NCBI GenBank assembly: GCA_001798165.1
Contig: MGRL01000024.1
Location: forward strand, 1 to 41,966
Reading direction: 5' to 3'
Source of the DNA: Deltaproteobacteria bacterium RIFCSPHIGHO2_02_FULL_43_33
Lineage (GTDB): Bacteria > Desulfobacterota > GWC2-55-46 > UBA9637
Length of the DNA stretch: 41,966 bases
Part shown: positions 35,975 to 41,966 of the stretch, in pieces
How positions within the stretch are numbered: the first letter of the stretch is position 1
Layout of the letters: every line of letters begins with the position of its first letter
Notes under the pieces: generated by a model
The model's database searches: none
What the model saw: only the letters and a program-made list of their open reading frames with translations
What the model was told of the DNA's origin: nothing
Program-made: the position numbers and the translations under genes

Positions 35975-36519
35975 AATGAAGTATCTTTCATAGCCAAGAG
36001 CATCGGCAGGTTTAACAGCATAATGAGCCTATCTTCATGATGAACCATGCCTCTTATAAATTCTATGCCAGCGCTTCCCTGAACATTGGAGGTTGATTCT
36101 ATCTCTTTTGGGTTAACCCTGATGGCGCCCATTATTTTGTCAACTATCAAGCCAATTTTTATGCCATCATGTTTGGCTATAATGATTCTGGTCTCCGGGC
36201 TTATCTCTTTGTCTTTCAGGCCAAGGCGCTTTTGGAGATTCATGATATAAATTATCTCACCCCTTAAAGATATGATACCCGCAATAAACGGAGGGACATG
36301 CGGAACATCAGTTATATCTCTCGTTTTAATAACTTCTGTTATCTCACTTAACTCAAGCGTATATTCTTCATCATCCACGATAAATGAGAGGAATTGCAGC
36401 AGCTCTTCCTCCTTATTTTTATCAGCGCTACCCCTTTTATAAAACTCCTCAGCAACAGGGGCAATAGAAATCTGCGAGTTAGGAGTTGAAATTTGGGAAT
36501 TTTTTCTTATGTCTAACAT
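35971..36519 (-). CDS. cheW: chemotaxis coupling protein CheW (second), repeat-bearing N-terminus
   Basis: 182 residues; CheW domain about 42-175 (LQFLSFIVDDEEYTLELSEI, PPFIAGIISLRGEIIYIMNL). The N-terminal extension contains KNSQISTPNSQIS (6-18), a 7-residue period encoded by 7-bp DNA repeats, like the RuvA linker. Two CheW proteins beside one CheA suggest mixed receptor arrays or one for each receptor; the extension of about 40 residues is probably disordered. Confidence 0.93.
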   Translation of the reverse strand: MLDIRKNSQISTPNSQISIAPVAEEFYKRGSADKNKEEELLQFLSFIVDDEEYTLELSEITEVIKTRDITDVPHVPPFIAGIISLRGEIIYIMNLQKRLGLKDKEISPETRIIIAKHDGIKIGLIVDKIMGAIRVNPKEIESTSNVQGSAGIEFIRGMVHHEDRLIMLLNLPMLLAMKDTSL

Positions 36520-36533
36520 AAATACTTTTGATA

Positions 36534-36573
36534 TGGGCTATAGGTTTTCCTCTTGCCTATTGCCTCTTGCCTG
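36534..36573. repeat. GGCTATA-type 7-bp array between cheA and cheW
   Basis: GGGCTAT AGG on the left, CTCTTGCCTATTGCCTCTTG and CCTG on the right, directly after the cheA stop (36578, read on the minus strand). Confidence 0.55.
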
Positions 36574-36577
36574 TATT

Positions 36578-38608
36578 TTACGCTGCCCTCTTACCTGCAC
36601 CTCGATTAGCTGTGGTCACAATTCCGGCAACATCTACAACCAAAAGAGTCCCCATATTGCCAAGGTCAGTAGCGCCTGCAATGCCCGGCACATCAAAAAG
36701 CCTCCCCAGAGTTTTAATGACGACATCCTGCTGTTCAATAATAGTGTCAACCAGTATACACAGCATAGACTCTGCAATGCCGACAACAATACCGTACATC
36801 TCTCCCTTTTCTATTCTTGCTACCGTTGGATAGAAAAACTGTTCCAGTCTTAAGGCAGGGATTGTCTTGCCCCTTAAGACAATGACCTCTTTCTTTTCCA
36901 TAGTTTTTATATCCGAGGCACTGACATTCAACATCTCTACAACACCGCCTAACGGTATTGCATATCTTTTGCTGCCTGCCGCTACTGTCAACGCTTGAAC
37001 GATAGCCAGGGTAATAGGAAGGGTAAGTACAATCCGAGAACCTGTTCCTTCTTCGGTATCTATATCAATGGTTCCGCTCAGATTGGAGATATTCTTCTTT
37101 ACCACATCCATCCCAACCCCTCTTCCAGACACCTCGCTGACCTCGCTTTTTGTAGAAAATCCAGGAAGAAATATAAAGTCAAGTATCTCCTGCATTGAAA
37201 GAGCCTGGGATGCCGCTTCGTCTATAAGCCCGCTATCAACTGCTTTTCTTTTAATAGCTGCCACATTCATCCCTGCGCCATTATCTCCTATCTCTATCAC
37301 GACATGATTCCCTTTTTGATATGCCTTAAGAGAGATTGCGCCCACCCTCGGCTTCCCCCTCTTCTCTCTCTCTGCCGGAGGTTCTATGCCATGGTCAATG
37401 GCATTCCTTATGATATGCATAAGCGGGTCTGCCAGCTCTTCTATGATTAATTTGTCCAGCTCTGTGTCGCCGCCTGAGGTATTCAACTCCACCTCTTTCC
37501 CCAGTTCTAAAGAGAGCTTTCTTATAACTCTTGCAAATTTATCGAAAAGCTGATTGATAGGAACCAACCTGACCTCTATCATGCTCTCCTGAAGTTCATG
37601 CAATCTTTTTTCCAGATTTTTGTCAATCTTGGAAAGCTCAAGGGCAACCCCTGTGAGCCCTGCTTCTATTCTGAGTTTATTTATAATTTGAGCTATAGAT
37701 GTCTTTATCTGCGACAGCTCGCCTACGGTGTTCATGATGCTGTCAAGTTTTTGAATATCTACTCTTACGGTATTGCTCATACTGCGCAGAGTAGTCTCTT
37801 CTGATTTTGATTCTGCCGGCAACCCGACGTCAGCTCCAACCTTAATATCGGCTGAAGCCGGCAAAGGATGGCCCTTTACAGCCTTTACGGCAAGATTTCT
37901 CCCCTTAAACATTTCCTCAATAAATGCCGTCTCCATATGGGTGCTGTAGAGGATATCGAAATGAAGCGCTTCTTTATTTTTAGCTGTAGAGGGGAGTGTA
38001 GCAATAACCTCGCCAAAAGGCTTAAGAAAATCTGTAAGTTCAATGAGTCCTTGATCAAAAATCGTAAGTGAGAATTCAGCGCCTATGAGTAAAACAGCAT
38101 TGCCTGCCTTTATATTTTCTGCAAGCCTGTGCTCCTCATATTCAGTAAGCACCCCAAGAATGCCTTTGTCAACACCCATGTCTTCTGAAGGCTGCAACAC
38201 AGTAGAAAGCGGGGCATTAGTAATATTATTAATTTTTGCAACAACCGAATCAATTTTATCTGCTGCAAAATCTTCTCCTTTTCCCTTTGCAACCAGCATC
38301 TTATCTAACAAATCAACAGCCTCAAAAAGGACATTGACAATCTCGCTATTGAGAGACAGTTTACCCATCCGCAAAGAATCAAACATATCTTCCATCCTAT
38401 GGGTAAGCATCTGCATATTTGTAAAGCCAAACATGCCGGATATACCCTTGAGGGTATGGGCATTCCTGAAAATATTATTGAGGGTAGCAGGTTCAACCTT
38501 TCCTGTGCTGATCCCTTCAGCAAGCTTTATAATGTTGGCGCTCAGTTCTCCAAGTATATCTTCTGACTCTGCCAGAAATTCACTTATGTCTCTTTTTGAT
38601 TCTGTCAT
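36578..38608 (-). CDS. cheA: chemosensory histidine kinase CheA
   Basis: 676 residues. P1 domain with phospho-accepting His51 (RNAHTLKGISG); a middle domain about 155-260 (YEEHRLAENIKAGNAVLL, FGEVIATLPS) of the kind seen in myxobacterial DifE-like and other Desulfobacterota kinases, in place of a classical P2; P3 dimerisation helices with VGELSQIKTSI; P4 ATPase with N box HIIRNAIDHGIE, DNGAG and GRGVGMDVV; C-terminal CheW-like P5. All catalytic motifs are intact. Preceded by cheY and followed by two cheW genes. The domain layout points to a non-flagellar or alternative-function class, which is inference. Confidence 0.96.
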   Translation of the reverse strand: MTESKRDISEFLAESEDILGELSANIIKLAEGISTGKVEPATLNNIFRNAHTLKGISGMFGFTNMQMLTHRMEDMFDSLRMGKLSLNSEIVNVLFEAVDLLDKMLVAKGKGEDFAADKIDSVVAKINNITNAPLSTVLQPSEDMGVDKGILGVLTEYEEHRLAENIKAGNAVLLIGAEFSLTIFDQGLIELTDFLKPFGEVIATLPSTAKNKEALHFDILYSTHMETAFIEEMFKGRNLAVKAVKGHPLPASADIKVGADVGLPAESKSEETTLRSMSNTVRVDIQKLDSIMNTVGELSQIKTSIAQIINKLRIEAGLTGVALELSKIDKNLEKRLHELQESMIEVRLVPINQLFDKFARVIRKLSLELGKEVELNTSGGDTELDKLIIEELADPLMHIIRNAIDHGIEPPAEREKRGKPRVGAISLKAYQKGNHVVIEIGDNGAGMNVAAIKRKAVDSGLIDEAASQALSMQEILDFIFLPGFSTKSEVSEVSGRGVGMDVVKKNISNLSGTIDIDTEEGTGSRIVLTLPITLAIVQALTVAAGSKRYAIPLGGVVEMLNVSASDIKTMEKKEVIVLRGKTIPALRLEQFFYPTVARIEKGEMYGIVVGIAESMLCILVDTIIEQQDVVIKTLGRLFDVPGIAGATDLGNMGTLLVVDVAGIVTTANRGAGKRAA

Positions 38609-38628
38609 AATGTTATATTTCTATTCGC

Positions 38629-39018
38629 CTATTGCCTAACTCCTACCTTTAAATACTTTTTCACTAACCTTTGAAGGGTTTCCGGGTCAAACGGTTTTAC
38701 CAAATATTCATCAGCCCCCAGAGAAAGCCCTTTCTCCTTGTCTTTTTCACTCCCCTCTGTGGTAATAATAATCAAGGGAATATGTTTATAATCCGGATTT
38801 TTCTTTACAAAATTAACCAACTCAAGGCCGTTTATATCAGGCATATTGATATCGGTAAGGATGAGATCAAAGGAGTGGTGGGGAAGGAGTTTTAGCGCCT
38901 CAAAACCGCTCTTGGACTCAAATATCTCTAAGCCATCTATGACCTCTACGGCAGATGTTATCATGGCGCGGGTTGTTGGCGAGTCCTCTACTATCAGTAT
39001 TTTTGCCGGCAAGGTCAT
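38629..39018 (-). CDS. cheY: single-domain response regulator, CheY type
   Basis: 129 residues, receiver only. Acidic residues at 11-12 (VEDSP), phosphoacceptor Asp56 (LILTDINMP), Thr in IIITTEGS and Lys in YLVKPF are present. It overlaps the PATAN gene by ATGA and precedes cheA by 20 bases. Its coupling to a PATAN protein recalls cyanobacterial PATAN-receiver proteins in which both parts are fused; here they are separate but adjacent. Confidence 0.93.
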   Translation of the reverse strand: MTLPAKILIVEDSPTTRAMITSAVEVIDGLEIFESKSGFEALKLLPHHSFDLILTDINMPDINGLELVNFVKKNPDYKHIPLIIITTEGSEKDKEKGLSLGADEYLVKPFDPETLQRLVKKYLKVGVRQ

Positions 39019-40124
39019 TCCTTTCCTTTCATGCTCAGGCGCCTTTCTAAAAGGGCCCTTTCCATAGCCATACCGGCCTGAGCAAGAAATATCTCCAGAC
39101 TCTCTGTATCGCCTATAGGCCTTTCATCAGGCACATTATCTCCGTACAGCAAGGCTGCAACCTTGCCGCTTACTAAAAGAGGGGCAAGGAATATTTCGCG
39201 AGGCCACTCTCCCCCAAGCTCTTTGATAATGTATTCATGCACCGGCCCATGCCCTAATTCTTCTTTAATAGTCATCTTCTTAAGGATAGCCTCTTTAAAT
39301 ATTGATTCATCACCTGTCTGAATCTTTATACCTTTTATACGACGGTTAGGGTCTCCGGTTTTAAGGGCTACCCCAAATTGACCCAATCCTTCTATAGCAT
39401 CTCTCTTTACTATAAAGAGCACTGCCCTGTTCATAATCTCGCTTGCAAATCGCAGGATCATGAGCGTTATCTCGCTGGAGGAATGGGGGTTTTGCAATTC
39501 AAATATCATAGACTTGAGAAGGGCCAGCCCAGGACTCGATACCACAGGCTCAACCCGCTCTTCTTCTGCAATCCCAGCCTCTGCCCATATACTGCGGGGG
39601 CTGAAAGTCTCTTCTTTAAGCTGAGGGATAGCCTCGTGTTTGACAACAGGAGTCTCCGCCTCTTTTTGAGGCGCTTCTGTTACCTGAGGCTCTGCCAATG
39701 GCGGAATAGTTTGTTTAGGATACGATGGAATAGGCTCTGGAGGAGGAGCTGTCTTAACCTTTGATTTGGCCTCGTCTAAAAGGCGAGACCCCTCCATTGC
39801 CAAAAATTGGGGATTAAGCCCATGCTCAGCAATAAATACAGAATCCGGTTTCATCCCCTTAATTTCTTCATTCGGGTCTTTCAGTTCAAAATCAAAATTC
39901 CCTTCTTCTATAAAAAGACTAAAGACTGTATCCTGCGTATTATTACGAATTATTTTCTTTGAGACGTCAAGAGAGTAAGCGGCTATCACCATCCCATCCT
40001 TGAAATATATCTTTCCTTCCACAGCCTTTCCCCTGATGGCAAGAACGCCTGATCTTCTGCTCAGAAAGATAATCTGGAAGATATCGCCGAGTCCAAGGTC
40101 TTCTAAATTTCCTACCAAACTCAT
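39015..40124 (-). CDS. PATAN (DUF4388) protein with C-terminal GAF-like region
   Basis: 369 residues. N-terminal DUF4388/PATAN domain about 1-115 (MSLVGNLEDLGLGDIFQIIFLSRRSGVLAI, GKIYFKDGMVIAA), a proline/glutamate-rich linker about 125-185, and a C-terminal GAF-like domain about 195-360. PATAN domains act as output adaptors; in cyanobacterial PATAN-CheY proteins they bind type IV pilus motors or regulators. As first gene of the chemosensory cluster it may be the output partner of the overlapping CheY. GGGGAG precedes the start. Confidence 0.85.
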   Translation of the reverse strand: MSLVGNLEDLGLGDIFQIIFLSRRSGVLAIRGKAVEGKIYFKDGMVIAAYSLDVSKKIIRNNTQDTVFSLFIEEGNFDFELKDPNEEIKGMKPDSVFIAEHGLNPQFLAMEGSRLLDEAKSKVKTAPPPEPIPSYPKQTIPPLAEPQVTEAPQKEAETPVVKHEAIPQLKEETFSPRSIWAEAGIAEEERVEPVVSSPGLALLKSMIFELQNPHSSSEITLMILRFASEIMNRAVLFIVKRDAIEGLGQFGVALKTGDPNRRIKGIKIQTGDESIFKEAILKKMTIKEELGHGPVHEYIIKELGGEWPREIFLAPLLVSGKVAALLYGDNVPDERPIGDTESLEIFLAQAGMAMERALLERRLSMKGKE

Positions 40125-40206
40125 TTAAATCTCCCCAAGTGTCAAAATCCCTATTAGCCCAGATCTCTTAGCTCTCTCAGGCAGGGTTATTATTAAGGAG
40201 GACATA

Positions 40207-40344
40207 CAACAGTTTACATCTAACCAATTACGTCCACGATAAACCGGGACGTTACGAATTTTTGAATCACGGATTTCGTAGCGTCGGGATTTATTCCTTT
40301 TATTCCTGACGATATTTGGGCTCTACAAAAAATGTAAACTATTG
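40207..40344. mobile_element. MITE-like inverted-repeat element upstream of PATAN gene
   Basis: CAACAGTTTACAT (40207-40219) faces ATGTAAACTATTG (40332-40344), 12 of 13 complementary. Inside, GACGTTACGAA pairs with TTCGTAGCGTC (one wobble), making a long imperfect hairpin. No reading frame and no clear target duplication. It lies within the otherwise gene-free 40125-40462 and would be part of the leader of the chemosensory transcript if the 40390-40418 promoter is used. Confidence 0.55.
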
Positions 40345-40389
40345 AATGCTCCGAGTAATAACTATATGTATTCCTTCTAAAATTGTTAA

Positions 40390-40418
40390 TATTTAACATA
40401 GGTATATGCTCATGTAAA
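40390..40418 (-). promoter_or_regulatory. putative promoter of the chemosensory cluster
   Basis: Minus strand: TTTACA (40418-40413), 17-base spacer, TAAATA (40395-40390). Transcription would begin near 40383, leaving a leader of about 260 bases that includes the inverted-repeat element. No sigma-54 or flagellar sigma-28 pattern was recognised. Confidence 0.4.
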
Positions 40419-40462
40419 GGCTTTTTTGGCTAATTTTCTGCTAAATCAAAGTATTAATCGCG

Positions 40463-41824
40463 CTAATCGCCTATAACAACCTCTTGGGCATTCTCAATCA
40501 TTCTAATATCCAACAAAAATTTTTCAGTGTGCACCCTGCCTAATATCGGCGGCTCATTTTTCAGGAACATCTCAAAGATTTTTTCCGGCAATATCTCTTT
40601 ATGGGTAATAGAAACAACCTTTGTGGCAATCACCTCATCAGGCAAAGAACCGCTCCCTATCTGGCTCTCACCATCTTCAATGGTAACGATATACCCCTGG
40701 GCAAGCCTTTGCTTCAAAAGTCTTGCTGCCTTTTCTGCAACCAACACTATTTCAGCAATGGGTCTTGTTAAAAATCTTAATGTTGGAAGCTCCCTGTGCA
40801 ACGTATCCGGATTCAGATAAAGTTTCAACGTTGCCTCCAACGCTGCAATAGTAATCTTATCAACTCGGAGCGCCCTCTTTAATGGGTTTTTGTTTATCTT
40901 CTGAATATATTTCCGCCTGCCAATAATAATGCCGGCCTGCGGACCGCCAAGGAGTTTATCTCCGCTGAATGTAACTATATCTATCCCTGCCTCAACACTG
41001 TCTCTGACCACAGGTTCTCTCGGAAGACCAAACCGGGATAAATCAACCAATGAACCGCTTCCCAAATCTTCAATTACCGGTATGGCATGACGACTGCCCA
41101 TTGCTGCCAATTCCCTCATATCAACAGATGCTGTAAAACCAACCACCCTATAATTGCTTGTGTGGGCCTTTAAAATTGCCGCCGTGTCAGGGCTTATAGC
41201 AGAGATGTAATCTGAGAGATGCGTTCTGTTTGTTGTCCCCACCTCTATAAGTTTACATCCGCTTTTTTGGATTACCTCCGGAATTCTGAAAGACCCGCCT
41301 ATCTCTATAAGCTCACCCCTGGAAATAATAACCTCCCTGTCTTCAGCAAGCGTATTCAATGTCAGAAAAACCGCTGCCGCATTATTGTTTACTATAGTAG
41401 CCGCCTCAGCGCCTGTTAAACGGCAGACAATATCTTCTATATGGCTATCCCTCTCGCCCCGTTCGCCTCTTCCTATATCAAACTCAAGATTTACCGGATG
41501 GCTGGCGCAAATCTTCACTGCCTCAACCGCACTATCGCATAATATCGCCCTTCCAAGGTTTGTATGCAATATCGTGCCTGACGCATTGATTATTTTCTTG
41601 ATAGACGGTTTCAATATATCTTCTATATGCGATATAACTAATTTTTCTATCGTATTCACATCTGTCTTCTGGCCGGCGATAATATCTGTTCTCATTTTAC
41701 TCAGAATATCTCTCACCTCTTGCGTAATAAGGTTTTTTGAATATAAGCGGGCATATTCCTGCATCTTGGCTGATTTTAAGACTTCATCAACCGCAGGTAT
41801 TTCCCGTAAGCGTTTATTGGGCAT
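40463..41824 (-). CDS. selA: L-seryl-tRNA(Sec) selenium transferase SelA
   Basis: 453 residues, full SelA length. The PLP-binding Lys290 sits in TFSGDKLLGGPQAG; ASGTILHTNLGRA and VVGFTASVDMRELA are typical. SelA converts Ser-tRNA(Sec) to Sec-tRNA(Sec) with selenophosphate, so the organism makes selenoproteins. selB, selC and selD are not in the window; selB often lies next to selA and may be just outside or elsewhere. No ribosome-binding site precedes the ATG, and a promoter-like pair lies so close that a leaderless transcript is possible. Confidence 0.96.
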   Translation of the reverse strand: MPNKRLREIPAVDEVLKSAKMQEYARLYSKNLITQEVRDILSKMRTDIIAGQKTDVNTIEKLVISHIEDILKPSIKKIINASGTILHTNLGRAILCDSAVEAVKICASHPVNLEFDIGRGERGERDSHIEDIVCRLTGAEAATIVNNNAAAVFLTLNTLAEDREVIISRGELIEIGGSFRIPEVIQKSGCKLIEVGTTNRTHLSDYISAISPDTAAILKAHTSNYRVVGFTASVDMRELAAMGSRHAIPVIEDLGSGSLVDLSRFGLPREPVVRDSVEAGIDIVTFSGDKLLGGPQAGIIIGRRKYIQKINKNPLKRALRVDKITIAALEATLKLYLNPDTLHRELPTLRFLTRPIAEIVLVAEKAARLLKQRLAQGYIVTIEDGESQIGSGSLPDEVIATKVVSITHKEILPEKIFEMFLKNEPPILGRVHTEKFLLDIRMIENAQEVVIGD

Positions 41825-41831
41825 AAACAGA

Positions 41832-41860
41832 ATCTACCACGGAAACGAAATAAAGGTCAA
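41832..41860 (-). promoter_or_regulatory. weak promoter candidate of selA
   Basis: Minus strand: TTGACC (41860-41855), 17-base spacer, GTAGAT (41837-41832). The predicted start falls at or next to the selA ATG. The rest of 41861-41966 is AT-rich with no gene that I can support. Confidence 0.3.
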
Positions 41861-41966
41861 CAGGATGAGATTTTTGGTAATGTAAAATCCTCTGTGTAAT
41901 TTTGAAATAAGTAACAAAAAAGGCTATTCTCTCCGTAATCAAAATAAAATCCCGACGAGGATAATA

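Noticed and set aside
40142-40205. Possible riboswitch in the leader before the PATAN gene (CCTGCCTGAGAGAGC region on the minus strand)
   Set aside because: I could not match it to any known aptamer core and pairing is weak; nothing beyond a short leader can be claimed.

Overview
The window reads as a chromosomal segment of an uncultured, anaerobic or microaerobic Gram-negative bacterium. It carries an outer-membrane assembly lipoprotein, a beta-barrel-like protein, c-type haem proteins, a type IV pilus retraction ATPase, selenocysteine machinery (SelA) and an archaeal-type S-adenosylmethionine synthetase. The chemosensory CheA resembles those of Desulfobacterota and myxobacteria. A Nitrospirota- or Desulfobacterota-like lineage is my best guess, from gene content only. 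No phage, integrase, intact transposase, CRISPR array, rRNA or tRNA was seen.

Layout. (1) 1-239: truncated, frameshifted HepT-type toxin remnant. (2) 342-638 (+): small c-type cytochrome. (3) 650-8654 (-): housekeeping genes, in transcription order yebC, ruvC, ruvA, ruvB, an unknown outer-membrane-like protein, queH, metK, a DksA/TraR zinc-finger protein, a PflX-like radical SAM protein and a Nudix hydrolase. (4) 8655-9004: divergent promoter region. (5) 9005-22165 (+): the elongasome cluster mreB-mreC-mreD-mrdA-rodA, then pgpA (apparently starting at AUU), pncC, thpR, recA, pilT, recX, alaS and a phasin-like gene. (6) 22248-40124 (-): a long chemosensory cluster, in transcription order PATAN(DUF4388) protein, CheY, CheA, CheW, CheW, MCP, hemerythrin-like protein, MCP with two CxxCH haem sites, zinc-ribbon/degenerate receiver protein, HEAT-repeat protein, CheR, CheB, GAF protein, CheY, BamD-like lipoprotein, TPR protein. 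(7) 40463-41824 (-): selA.

How the genes work together. The chemosensory cluster has a full signalling core and adaptation enzymes but no flagellar gene. It has a PATAN protein, a myxobacterial-type CheA and pilT on the same segment, and its receptors and accessory proteins suggest redox or oxygen input (two haem motifs, hemerythrin-like fold). My inference is a redox-responsive system that may steer type IV pili or surface behaviour rather than flagella.

The most unusual signal is not a gene. The window is strewn with short arrays of 7-bp periodicity whose sequence differs from site to site (ACTCCTG, GGCTATA, GGTTGGA, ATTCGTA and others). Many form hairpins and lie in gaps between genes. 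Some have been taken in frame into proteins: the RuvA linker, RuvC tail, CheW N-terminus and Nudix N-terminus. Two other palindromic repeats sit in frame inside QueH and Nudix. A 154-bp structured repeat occurs twice (about 95 percent identical), and its end occurs alone between mreB and mreC.
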